Program-made: the position numbers and the translations under genes
Notes under the pieces: model-generated
The model's input: only the letters and a program-made list of their open reading frames with translations
Told to the model about the DNA's origin: nothing
Databases searched by the model: none
Shown: piece after piece, positions 22,073 through 32,754 of the stretch
Layout: each line of letters begins with the position of its first letter
Numbering within the stretch: position 1 is the first letter of the stretch
DNA from: Pascua guehoae
Taxonomy: Eukaryota > Basidiomycota > Tremellomycetes > Trichosporonales > Trichosporonaceae
Direction of reading: 5' to 3'
Length of the DNA stretch: 64,000 nt
NCBI GenBank assembly: GCA_001600415.1
Contig: BCJX01000001.1
Coordinates: forward strand, 872,548-936,547

Positions 22073-22732
22073 ATGAAACTCGTCACTCGACTCGACCACC
22101 CCCCCCACCTCACCATGGGCGGGATGCGCATCACGACCGCGGCCGACCTCACGGCCCACTTCCGCTCCTACCTGCGCCTCCTCAACACGCGCGTATGGAC
22201 GAGCATGGGCATGTACCTCGCGCCGCGTATGCAGCTCAACGGGCGCCGCATGACGCGCGACGCGTACACGCGCTTAATCCCGCCCTTTACGACGTTTAGC
22301 GCCGACGAAATCATTGCCGACGCGGGCAAGCGGACAATCGCAGTGAGGATGAATATTGAAGTACCCCACGGCGACGGGCAGGTCGAGACGCTCCGCGAGC
22401 ATGTGTTTTACCACTTCAACGAGGCCTGGGCCATCGACCAGGTCTGGAGCGTGTACGCGTACGGCGGGCCGTCGCCGTCCTACTTTGAACAGCGCCGCAC
22501 GAGCGAGCCCGCCACGAGTTCGGGGACGCAGTCGCGCACGTCGCCGCGCATGTCGCCCACGCTCCATCCCGACGACGACGAGGGGCTCAAGCCCCGCGCG
22601 AGCTCGTGGGACGCAAATGCCCATTCGGGGCCGAAGACGCCAGGCGCAAAGAGTCCGGGGGGGCACTCGTACCATTCTTATCCGGGCTTGTGCTATCCGT
22701 CTCAACCATACCCACATTCACGCCGCGGATGA
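22073..22732 (+). CDS. SnoaL/NTF2-like fold protein
   Basis: A single open frame of 219 residues begins at ATG 22073, three bases after the gap. A second in-frame ATG at 22115 (MGGMRITTAADL) is a realistic alternative. Residues about 18-145 read like a SnoaL-like/NTF2-like cone: LTAHFRSYLRLLNTRVW, then LAPRMQLNGRRMTRDAY, FYHFNEAWAIDQVWSVY. The remainder is Ser/Pro-rich and probably disordered. Members bind small hydrophobic ligands or act as isomerase/cyclase-like enzymes; no catalytic residue can be assigned. The gap means the true start is uncertain, and an additional 5' exon is possible. Confidence 0.7.
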   Translation: MKLVTRLDHPPHLTMGGMRITTAADLTAHFRSYLRLLNTRVWTSMGMYLAPRMQLNGRRMTRDAYTRLIPPFTTFSADEIIADAGKRTIAVRMNIEVPHGDGQVETLREHVFYHFNEAWAIDQVWSVYAYGGPSPSYFEQRRTSEPATSSGTQSRTSPRMSPTLHPDDDEGLKPRASSWDANAHSGPKTPGAKSPGGHSYHSYPGLCYPSQPYPHSRRG

Positions 22733-23506
22733 GTCGCCACGCCTAGCCATCCTCGGTGGTCATCCGGTGTTGCAGTTCCGGCGCAGCTTGCCAACGGCCG
22801 TCGGGCACTCTGTATCATGTACTCCTGTACGAACTGAAAAAAAAGTGGCACCAACACTATCACCAGAGCCGTCGCGCATACAACTCTGTCCTTGGCACCA
22901 ACCACGCACACCATGCCACACTCTAACATCCTCGTCGACACCCTCAACACCTGTCACCAACCCCAACCTCCCCGCCACCAGAACACGGCCGCTACGATCC
23001 GCGATTACATTGCCTGGTGCAAGCGACATCTTCCCTCTCTGTATGCATATAGGACAACAATGCCAGGACCATTATGTAGTAGCTGTACAAAAGCGTAGCG
23101 TGCGTGGGGGGAATAAAAGTAGGAATAGGGGGCATAGTTCGGCTGGCGTCGCCGTAGACCTTCGTTGGCCTTCTAGGGCAACACCGGGCATGTCGTGGGG
23201 GCCGTTGTCGGGAATGTTTGAGGGAATGTTGTCAGGAATGTTTGCGGCCTCGTCGGTGTTGACTCGCAGCGGCACCGCAGGCACCAGGTTGTGGTGAGGC
23301 CCGATATACCCATGTTCGTCGCTGAAATGCTTGGCGCGTTTGGCTTCTCCAGGCACTGCACGTCGTCGCCAGCATGCTCTTTGGCATGGCGTGCACATGT
23401 GCCGCCATTACCAGCGACGCGGCGGGGAGTGCGGTCCTGCGTGCAGCCCATACGTCGGTGAGACGTCCAGGCCTGTAGGAAACACTCCCACTCCCGCCAA
23501 CGCAGC
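22733..23506. other. Intergenic between convergent genes
   Basis: No supported gene. AT-richer segments near 22840 and 23080-23130 may hold 3' processing signals. A variant repeat of GGGAATGTTTG/GAATGTTGTCA lies near 23208-23245. Confidence 0.45.
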
Positions 23507-25412
23507 CTACCGAAAGTTCAACCTGATGAGGAAGAGCAAAATGTTCATGGAAACGTGCACAGACGCCCAGCCGCAAGCGGGCACCAGCTCGGGGTACTCG
23601 CGCAGCTCGTCGAGGCCAATCTGCGACACGTCCGTGTCAAAGGCGCGCAGCATGACCTGCCGTGCGACGAGGGACGAGAGCAGCTCGGAGGCCCACACGG
23701 CACATGACGCGAAAAACGTCATGCCAAACGTGTACGGGTCGTCGGGCGTCTGGGCAAACTTGAAGAATGGGTAGATCTGCGAGTTGGGCCCAAAGTGCAG
23801 GATACTAAGCCAGCCTGCACGTTAGTCACAGCGGGTGAAGGAGGAGGGAGTTCAGCACCCACCCAGAAAGCCGACCATGGTAACGTTCTGGGCCATGCTG
23901 CGGCAGTAGAACCCGATCGCCACCGTTTCCGTGTGCTCCGCCCAGCTCTGGGAATACCCAACGACGATCTGAAGGATGCGGTGCCATAGTCGGGTCATCT
24001 GGAGTGGGTAGATGATGACGACCGAAATAGACGAGAGAAGCTGGACAGTCGCGAACTGGGATGGCGAACGAAGACGCGCAAACTGTGGGTTAGTGCTGTC
24101 GAGGTCGTACTGCTAGCACTTACAAGATTGCGATAAAACACATGATAGACAAGCTGGAAGAAGAGCTTGTACAGAAAGAGGAGCGCACGGGAGCGCACTT
24201 TGGATTGAATAATGTAAAACGAAATGGCACCGAGAAGTTGTACCGCTGACGGGTCAGGCATGTCCAGAACTCATGCGGTGGTACCCACTGATGATCCATG
24301 ACCACACCCAGGTACCTGCGTCGAGCGACGTGTGTGGGAGGGTAGAGAGAAACAGGCTCGCATACGCCTGGCCAGCGATGAGAGAAAATGAGGCAATCGC
24401 GAGACATGCCATAAACCAGAGGAAACGTATCCAGGAGGAAGGTATTCTGCGAAGTTGCTGGCCAAAGAATCTGGGTGCGTGAGCAGCTAGAACGTCATGC
24501 TCTCTATAGCTACTCACGTCTGCACCACGGGCTGGGCATGGCGGTAGACGTGCCGCTTGTCACGCTTCAGCTTGGAAAAGCACGCCAGCGCGGGCAGGTG
24601 CATGGCGGCAAACGAAAGCACGACCCAGAATGCTGTCCTGTCAGCTTGTGGCAATGAACCGAGTCACAGCTCACTCTTTCGCTCCCAGTCAAACTCTTCG
24701 TCGGGCGTCTTCTCGCGCCAACGTTTATGTAAACTGAAGAGGTCGAGGTGGTGCGTGACAAGGCCTATTGCGAGCGTGCCGCTCCACATCAAAAAGTATG
24801 TCGTCTTGCCTCCGAGTTTGGCGGGCCACCAGTCTGCGCGTCAGAGGAGGGTGAATGGTGTGATTCGACGCACTCAAGCGATACAAGCTAAACAGGTTGG
24901 TGATGAAGAAGAGAGCGACGGCGAGATACGCCCTGTGGTCAGATCGAGCTCAACACATGCGCCTTACCCAAAGTACCTGCCCGTCAGCTTGTGTTCCCAC
25001 TCGTCATTCTCGTCACTACGCCTTCGCTCCACTGACGCCATCCCCCCACCCGCCCACAGCACCGACACCAAAACAAAACCACTCACCAAAAGAGGAAAAA
25101 GTAAAAGTTGACGTCGATTGGCAACACTTCATCCCCATCTCCACCCGGATCGCCCTTGGGCCACGGCCACGACGGGATTTCTGGCAACGGCGGTGCGTCC
25201 TTGTAAGGGTCGTCGACAGGAAAGGGCAGTGCTACCCATGTCCACACTGCGAGACAGGGGAGGATGGTGAGCACAAAGTGTCGTCTTGGAAAGGACGATA
25301 GCCATGTCTCGACTGTACGGCGGGATGGCTGATTGTCAGTGACACGAGGATTAGGCGGACATGGCAGTTGGGACGTGAAGGGTGGTAGGTTCAAGGCAAG
25401 AGGGTCGGGCAT
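23507..25412 (-). CDS. Polytopic membrane protein of unknown function (nine exons)
   Basis: Exons on the minus strand: 25087-25412, 24968-24976, 24874-24932, 24675-24833, 24518-24632, 24316-24470, 24124-24245, 23863-24082, 23507-23814. Together they give 490 residues; every junction has a GT...AG intron and preserves frame. The protein has about 8-10 hydrophobic segments, the first near residues 45-64 (TILPCLAVWTWVALPF) and others such as FLWFMACLAIASFSLIAG and QLLSSISVVIIYPL. Polar landmarks include THHLDLFSLHKRWREKTPDEE between early helices and DELREYPELVP near the end. I do not recognise a named transporter family; it looks like a fungal-specific membrane protein. The second exon is only 9 nt and could be skipped without breaking the frame. 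Confidence 0.82.
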
Positions 25413-25686
25413 GTCATCTCTCTCCCGACACGGTTTCCGACCTCGCACCAACTGTCGTCATCGAGCCTGCTACTCTAAGGAGATGAACGCGCAAAGGAAG
25501 GCGGCTCGACACCGCACCGTCCCTCGTACCGCATCTATCAATGGGACGAGGCCGCAACACAGGTCTGCGTCTCACCAGGCCCGTTACACCTTCCCAGTTG
25601 GCTCCTCCAACCCAACTCTTGCTGGCTGGCGATGTACCAGACGCCAGCTGCCCATCGCGCGCTGGCTCACGTTTGAGCTCCGTACG

Positions 25687-25779
25687 ACTCCCCAGCTGGA
25701 TCCCTTGCTACTCCCCAGCTCGATCCCTTGCTACTCCCCAGCTCGATGCCTTACCACTCTCCAGCTCGATGCCTTACTC
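25687..25779. repeat. 23-bp tandem repeat
   Basis: Four units of CTCCCCAGCTCGATCCCTTG-TA type, the last two with small substitutions. Confidence 0.88.
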
Positions 25780-28247
25780 ACGCGATAAAACAAGCCCTTC
25801 CACTCCACTGGTTCCTCAGCCGCACTTCGCCGGCGCCTCGAGAGCGGGGTCGAAACCACCCGCCCGGCGGTGGGCGATAGTGGACGCGCGGTCGACGGGC
25901 CCGGTCCGCGGCCAAGGACGGCGCGGTGGCGCGCGGGGAGCGGGACGCGTGGGCGGCGGGGGGATGGGTTGGTGCGGTCTGTTGGTGGAGAGCGGGGTGG
26001 GCGAAAGGACAGGCGTGTGGAGAGATAAAGGAGGGTCGGGGAAGGGAAGGGTGGGTGGTTGAGGGAAGAAGAGACGACAACGATGGCGATGGGCGAGTGG
26101 AAGGGGGTCCAAGTTGGGGGAATGGCCAGGAGCGATAGACAATGCCGGTGCATAGCAGAAAGAGGTGACGACGCCGAGGATAACGATGGCATCAACCAAC
26201 AAGAGCACAACGGTGAGCACAAACAAACAAACCCAGTACGTCAACGTGACGTACCCCAGAGCTTATCCTGCGCGCGCTCCGACCCTGTCGAGAGCGGCGT
26301 AAACATTACGCGGACCGGTAGGGGGCGGTGAGAATGACGAGGTGGTGGGCGAGTGGCAACGAGTAGAGTGGAGAGGACAGTGTGGATGGTGGTGACGAGG
26401 ACATTGGAGTTGGTAGCGTGCGCAGGGGGCCAAGCGAGGACCGTGCGTCCAACGAGACTGACCTAGAGCAAAGGTGGTCCGTGACGCGACTTTTGCCTAG
26501 AGTTTTACTGCGTTTGGCGTTTTGGCGTGACACACCCCCCTTCGCCGTTCGCCCTCGCCTTGCCCGCCCATGCCCGACGCGACTTTTTTTTCCGTCCAAT
26601 CGAGCAATCGGACCCGCTCGTCCATCGAGATAGCATAAAACCATGCTTGGATGGCTGCATGCTAAACGCGACTCGGCCACAAGGTCTGCCTCTGTGCTCA
26701 CTGCTCGTAGAATTATAGCTGCAATAAGGCATAGTGCACGGTGACCCCATAGCGGCACCCGTTCCCTGCATCCTGCATGCTTGCAGGTTGATTCTTTGGT
26801 TCGGTGGGGATAGATCCTAACGTCTCACTTTTGGTTGCTGTCCTGCTTATGAGTACACCCACCTCCTGGTTCGTACACACAAGCACGCCCACAGCTTCCA
26901 ATACCTGGCCCCCTTTGAGACTCAAATGCAGAGTGTTGGATGTAACGGAAAAGAGACCAAGCTTTTGCGAGCTCACCTGACCCCGGAGTAATCCCGGATA
27001 AACCAGGAGACATCGTGTTTGTTCCTCACAACAACCAAGACTGCCAACGTCGACCCCGCGGTAGTCAAGTAATCAAACAGGTCTGGGCTTCGGGCTACGC
27101 AGTGTGCGCTGGGTGCATGGGTTTAGCGCGGCCTTCATGTGGCTGCCACGGCGGCCTGCACAAGTCTGGTAGCTGGTGGCCAAGTGGAAGCTGGGCACGC
27201 CACGCCACACATATGGTTCTTGTGCTCGAGCTGGGCATATTTGTCAAGGAAAAACATGCACAACAGACGCCAACACTCAGTCCAACGTGAGAGTGCCATT
27301 GATGCCATACCACGGACTGTACGTCAAGCACCGCTGCTACTCGCCAAGGATAACCTCCGTTTCGGCCCGACTGCGGGTCCGAGTGCGGACCGCGGACGCT
27401 CTGTGCGCGGGGCATGTGGCCCCACCTCGGCCCCTTCACCTGGCCACTGTACCGCTGTACCACTGTCCTGCACTTCAGCCTATGCTCCAGCATCTTTCGG
27501 GTGGTCTCGACGACATGGACGTCAGTGAACAGAGAGGCGCTATGTATGTATGTATGCCACTCTGGTCTCCCTCCACATGCTCCACCGCAGCTGGGTGGAG
27601 ATGCCGCTGAACGCCGGCGTTTGCCGAATGACAGATGTGGCCGCGGGATCCGGTATCTAACGCGCAAACGATCTGAGATTGCATGGGAAAAAAAAAACAC
27701 AAACCCCTTTGCGTGCTCGTGCTCGTGCTCGGCGACGGACCCAAATTAAAAAAAAAACTACGACTGGTACAAACTACTATTCCAGTTTTGCCATGCAAAG
27801 GATCGCCGTCGCAATCTTGCGTCATGCATCAGCACATGCAGCGCATCTGCAGACCAGAAGGATTCCAGTTGTAGCTGCCTAGCTGCGTGCTACGTGCTTG
27901 TTGCTGTGCATGGATGTCGCGAGCAGCGTGCAATATGGATCAAAATGGCCGTGCGGCTGCAGGCGGGTGTCTCGTGACCTGGTTGTAGCCGTGGTGCATG
28001 GTGCAATTTTGCTGATAACAGATGAGGGGAGGGCATGGAGGCAGAGGACAAGAGGACCAGAGGCCCAGGCAAGGAGGATAAACTTTGTCATTTCGGTCGG
28101 TCTTGAGCGGGCCGACTGGTAGCGCTTGTTGGAGGCGCATGCATGCGGGGCTGTTGGCTCTTTGGGCGATCCTTTGTCATTGTGGGTCATCAACCTCCAC
28201 CGCCTGACAAATCAACTTTGAATCTAGCCCCACAAAGTAGCCGCCTG

Positions 28248-28276
28248 CACCACCACCACCACCACCACCACCACCC
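28248..28276. repeat. (CAC)n microsatellite
   Basis: Nine to ten CAC units about 180 bp upstream of the GSH1 start, followed by CCATCC units. Confidence 0.9.
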
Positions 28277-28454
28277 ACAACCATCCCATCCCATCCAGAG
28301 CATTCCGCTCCATCACTTTTTCGCTCGTCAACAAACTACCTATTGCCTGCTCCCCGACTGCAAGCTCCCGCCTCGTCGCCGTCTCCACCCCCCCGCGCTA
28401 CCCAATACCGCTGCCGACCGAGCTCTCCGCGTGTTGAAAGTGCAGTAGTGCACG

Positions 28455-31120
28455 ATGGGTCTCCTCGCGCTCGGCACGCCGCTCGACTGGCCCGAGACCA
28501 AGCCGCTCGCCGAGCACATTCGCAACCACGGCATCACCCAGTTTCTCAACACCTGGAAGCGGTGGAAGGACCGGTCGGGCGAGGGTCTGCTGTGGGGCGA
28601 TGAGGTGGGTGGTGTGTTCAGCAGCCCGTCGGCCATGGCTTTTTGTGTACCTGGCCGCAAGCGGACGTGTATGGACCGAGGACAAGCTAACAAAGTCTCA
28701 GATCGAGTACCTCGTCGTGTCCGAGGACGATGTCGACCACAAGGTGTTTCTGAGCTTGCGCCAGTCCGAGATCCTCGACAAGCTGCAGACGGTCACCCTC
28801 AACCCCGAGCTCGAGAAGCAGAAGCCACCAGGAATGTGAGCTTGTTGTGGCCCGCTGGGTAGAGGGAGAGAGGATCTCGGCGAGCTCTGGAACAGTGTCC
28901 ATCGAGCTCGAGCTGGTGTCCATCGAGCTCGGGGGTGTCGATGCCAAGACCAACACCAATACCCGAGGGGAATCCCCACTGTCTTTGCTCTTCTCGTCTG
29001 ACATGCAGCCGGGCGCTCCCCACGTTCCACCCAGAGTACGGCCGGTTCATGCTTGAGTCGACGCCCGGTTTCCCATACACGGGGTCGCCGACAGACCTCG
29101 TGTGCGTAGAGTCGGACATGCGGTTCCGGCGCAAGATTATCCGCTCGTACCTGCACCCCAACGAGCGGCCGATTACGCTCACCAGCTGGCCTCGGCTGGG
29201 TGTAGAGAACACCATCTTCACCGACCCGCCGTCGTTTCCAGACGTTGAAAAGTCGTCGAGCAAGTCTCAGTATGTGGGGCAGATGATCACCAACCCACAC
29301 GCGCGTTTCCCGACCCTCACGGCCAACATTCGCCAGAGGAGGGGGTCGCTCGTTGATATTCGTGTGCCGCTGTACGTCGACACGGACACGGTGCTGCCAA
29401 AGGGCACGCATGCGGGGCTGTCAAAGGACCAGAAGGAGCCCAGTGAGTTGGCGTGGAGCGGACCGAGGATACACATATTGACCGTTACAGCACCCGCCAA
29501 GCCGGAACCGGGCACGCCATACATCCACATGGACGCGATGGGCTTTGGCATGGGCTGCTGCTGCCTGCAGATCACGTTCCAGGCGTGGAATGTCCAGGAG
29601 GCGCGCCAGGTGTACGACGCGCTGGTACCCGTTGCGCCGATCATGCTGGCGCTCACGGCTGGTGCGCCGGCGTTCCGGGGCCGGCTGGCGGACATTGATG
29701 CGCGGTGGAACGTGATTGCCGCCGCGGTCGACGACCGTACCGAGGAGGAGCGGGGTCTGAAGCCGCTCAAGAACAACGAGTACCGGGTGCCCAAGTCACG
29801 CTACGACTCTGTGTCGCGGTACATTGCCAACGACCCGCGCAACAAGCCCGAGTACTCTGACATTGACGCGCCGATCAACCAGCGGGTACGGCAGCGGCTG
29901 CTGGACGAGGGGCTCGATGACAAGATGGCGTCGCACATTGGCCACCTGTTTATCCGCGACCCGCTCGTGCAGTTTTCCGAGACGATTGACCAGGACGACG
30001 ACGCGTCGATGGACCACTTTGAAAACATCCAGAGCACAAACTGGCAGACGGTGCGCTTCAAGCCGCCGCCCGTCAACTCTGACATTGGATGGCGCGTAGA
30101 GTTCCGCTCGATGGAGATTCAGATGACCGACTTTGAGAATGCCGCCCTGTCCATCTTTATCGTGCTCCTCACGCGTGCCATTATTTCGTTCAAGCTCAAC
30201 TTTTACATGCCCATTTCCCAGGTCGACACAAACATGCAGCGCGCACAGCAGCGCAACGCCGCGCGCGCGTGCAAGTTTGCCTTCCGCCGCGCAGTCTTCC
30301 CCAACGACCTGAGCTCGTACGATCTCGAGTCGCGCCCGGTATCACCACCCAACGAGCACGAGGCAGCCGCCAACGGGCACGCGACGAGCAACGGCCATGC
30401 GGCCGGTGCCAACGGCGATGCCGCGAGCAACCAGTCGAGCGGCGCCACGAGCCCGTCCAGCCCAGTGGGCGACCACCACTCGCACGCGTCGTCGCTCGCC
30501 GAGACGCTCGCGCGCAGCCACCTCGCCAACGGCCTTGCCAACGGCCACAGCCCCCACAGTCCCCACAGCCCCTCGCGCCCGCACGCCAACGGCACCAGCA
30601 ACGGCCACGGCCACTTGCGGCACGTGTCGTCGTATTCGTCGTGCGCGTCGCTCCTGGAGGAGTTTGAAGACTCTGGACCCGAGGTCGTTGAAATGACACT
30701 CGACGAGGTCATCAACGGCCGCGGCGAGTTCCCGGGTCTCATGGGCGTCGTCAACGCCTACCTCAACTCGATCAATGCCGACGTTGGCACCAAATGCGAG
30801 ATTCGGAGATACCTCGACCTGATCAAAATGCGCGCAAAGGGCGACCTCATCACGCCGGCCACGTGGATTCGCAACTTTATCACAGACCACCCAGACTACA
30901 AGCACGACTCGATCGTGTCCGACCTCATCCAGTACGACCTCGTCAACGCCGTCGATGAGATGTGAGTTACGTGCGGGGCGCGGATGGCAACTGCGCGACG
31001 CGTATGACCATGACCTCTTTGTGTGCCAATGACTGACCCCGCAGCGAGCGTGGCGTGCGCGCAGCCCCAGAGCTCCTGGGACCAAACTATGTCGGGTCGG
31101 GGCCGACAGGGTGTCTGTGA
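28455..31120 (+). CDS. GSH1: Glutamate-cysteine ligase catalytic subunit
   Basis: Exons 28455-28604, 28702-28835, 29009-29442, 29491-30961 and 31045-31120 give 754 residues. The start MGLLALGTPLDW, then HGITQFLNTW and LLWGDE-IEYLVV, is the classic eukaryotic GCS N-terminus; HPEYGRFMLESTPG, MDAMGFGMGCCCLQ and TFQAWN follow, holding the ATP/Mg2+ and glutamate-binding core. The enzyme makes gamma-glutamylcysteine in the cytosol, the rate-limiting step of glutathione synthesis. The 48-nt intron 29443-29490 is a multiple of three with no stop, so it is easily misread as exon; splicing gives the expected family spacing. Residues about 510-620 are a His/Asn/Gly/Ser low-complexity insert (NGHA repeats) before the conserved VVEMTLDEVINGRGEFPGL block. 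The short last exon is needed for the conserved C-terminal APELLG-like end. Confidence 0.95.
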
Positions 31121-32016
31121 GCATTGTATTACATCAGTACATCGGACGAGTAGACGGGTTTCATCTTGCTTGGATTTGGATATGATACGACCTTTTATTT
31201 CACCACCGCATCAGAGTCCGAGCGCCCCCCATACTAGTACTCTACCATGAGGGGATCGAGGGAGGGTTGCAGGGGCAAGCCGGTTCGAGTGGTTGAAGGG
31301 GTGGCGCTGCCTTTGCACACGTCCTTGTCACTTTTCTCGTCTCTTTTTCCGGGCAAGAGTAGGCGAGTTGCCCGGGTGATGTGGTAGCAGTGGCGGCGTC
31401 TGTAGTACCGTACCGGGGGTGGTTGTTCATCGTGGAGGCGGGCAGGCGGGCAGGCGGGCACCGGGCCGGCTGGGAGGTATGGTGTCCATGTCTCGTACCG
31501 TACCCACATATAATAATGACGAGCTGAACCTTGTGCTGTTTCCGTTTTCAATAGATTACACTTTGCCTCTATCGAGCTTGGCCCACTGGTAGGCTACAGT
31601 ACCATGTGGTGGCTCCATGTCCCCTGCCCATGTCAGACTGTACTCTGTTGTGCCCCAGCCCGTCGGATGTCGCCCTCGTCATGAGGCTGCGCGTTGCGGT
31701 GGTCACACGATGTACTGTACCTGCTACCTCGTTGGCGTCTTGTGAGGTCGTTGCTGACAAGGCGACCTCGAGTCGACTGCCGCGTGCCACATGCCGCAGA
31801 CTGCTCATCCGCACAACAGCTGTGAGCGTACCGGTACCGAGGCTCGGGTCCGACCCTACAGTCTCCAGCAGGCAGCAGGTACAGTTTGGAGCCAACTCGC
31901 CCACCGTTGCCAAGCCAAGGTTGCTCGATCGGCGCCGGATATAAATTACGCCACCACCCAACAGGCATGCCAAGCAGCACCATTTGCCACCTACTAGACC
32001 AACAATTCCAACAACC
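31121..32016. other. Intergenic; promoter of the UBA-like gene
   Basis: No supported ORF. CGGGCAGG units repeat near 31438-31462. A TATA-like box is described separately. Confidence 0.5.
31939..31946 (+). promoter_or_regulatory. TATA-like box of the UBA-like gene
   Basis: ATATAAAT lies 71-78 nt upstream of the ATG at 32017, in an otherwise GC-rich region, a convincing core-promoter position. Confidence 0.55.
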
Positions 32017-32754
32017 ATGTCCACCACCCCCGCGGCACAGCGGCCATGGTACCGCCTCTCCCCCCCGCCCCCGCTCGAAACCTCCCTGGCCGCCATGGGC
32101 TTCCCCCCCGCCATCTCCCGCTGGGCGGCAAAGTACGCCCGCGGCGATGCCGACCTCGCGCTCACCCTCGCCGTCCACCGCGGGCACCAGTCGTCCTCGT
32201 CGTCCTCGTGGACCGGTGGTGATGGGCAGCTCGCACCGGCGGGCGAGTGTGAGATTTGCGATCGGCGCCGGGACGCGGAGGGGCGGCGCGAAAGGGAGCG
32301 GGGGCGGGTGGACGCGCGGGCGAGGGAGGTCGAGGCGGAGCGGGAGGCGGAGCGGGAGCTGTGGGAGGCGGGGACGGCGAGGGGGGTGTTTGAGGCTGAG
32401 ATGCTCGCTCGGGCGCGGCGGCGGTCGAGGGNNNNNNNNNNNNNNNNNNNNNNNNNNNNNNNNNNNNNNNNNNNNNNNNNNNNNNNNNNNNNNNNNNNNN
32501 NNNNNNNNNNNNNNNNNNNNNNNNNNNNNNNNNNNNNNNNNNNNNNNNNNNNNNNNNNNNNNNNNNNNNNNNNNNNNNNNNNNNNNNNNNNNNNNNNNNN
32601 NNNNNNNNNNNNNNNNNNNNNNNNNNNNNNNNNNNNNNNNNNNNNNNNNNNNNNNNNNNNNNNNNNNNNNNNNNNNNNNNNNNNNNNNNNNNNNNNNNNN
32701 NNNNNNNNNNNNNNNNNNNGGGGGCTGTTCTGGGGGTTCGTTCTAGCATTCTAG
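32017..32754 (+). CDS. UBA-like domain protein, broken by an assembly gap
   Basis: From ATG 32017 the frame runs 138 residues to the gap at 32432. After a Pro-rich start, ETSLAAMGFPPAISRWAAKYA-RGDADLALTLAV has the MGF loop and the spaced hydrophobic pattern of a ubiquitin-associated (UBA) three-helix bundle. ECEICDRRR, a possible half zinc motif, and a strongly charged Arg/Glu coiled coil follow. The 288 N hide the rest, and the true frame after the gap is unknown: one frame ends at 32754, another at 32746. A role in ubiquitin binding is inference. The start is supported by the upstream TATA-like box. Confidence 0.6.
   Translation: MSTTPAAQRPWYRLSPPPPLETSLAAMGFPPAISRWAAKYARGDADLALTLAVHRGHQSSSSSSWTGGDGQLAPAGECEICDRRRDAEGRRERERGRVDARAREVEAEREAERELWEAGTARGVFEAEMLARARRRSRXXXXXXXXXXXXXXXXXXXXXXXXXXXXXXXXXXXXXXXXXXXXXXXXXXXXXXXXXXXXXXXXXXXXXXXXXXXXXXXXXXXXXXXXXXXXXXXXXGLFWGFVLAF
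32432..32719. other. Assembly gap (288 N)
   Basis: Unknown bases inside the UBA-like gene. A further single N lies at 33016 in a G-rich stretch. Confidence 0.99.

Larger units (their letters stand above)
25413..28454. other. Gene-poor interval between membrane protein and GSH1
   Basis: No supported gene. It includes a 23-bp tandem repeat (25687-25779), a purine-rich stretch (25980-26120), an AT-richer region (26770-27010) and a CAC repeat (28248-28276) in the GSH1 leader. A hydrophobic frame near 26150-26240 lacks an ATG and is preceded by a stop. Confidence 0.45.

Noticed and set aside
25816..26244. Hydrophobic minus-strand frame resembling a transmembrane protein (YWVCLFVLTVVLLLVDAIVIL)
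   Set aside because: It has no ATG, a stop lies just upstream in frame, the remainder is Pro/Arg noise, and I could not splice it to a credible first exon.
30196..31124. Antisense Arg/Ser/Gly-rich frames over GSH1
   Set aside because: Shadow frames of the conserved plus-strand gene.
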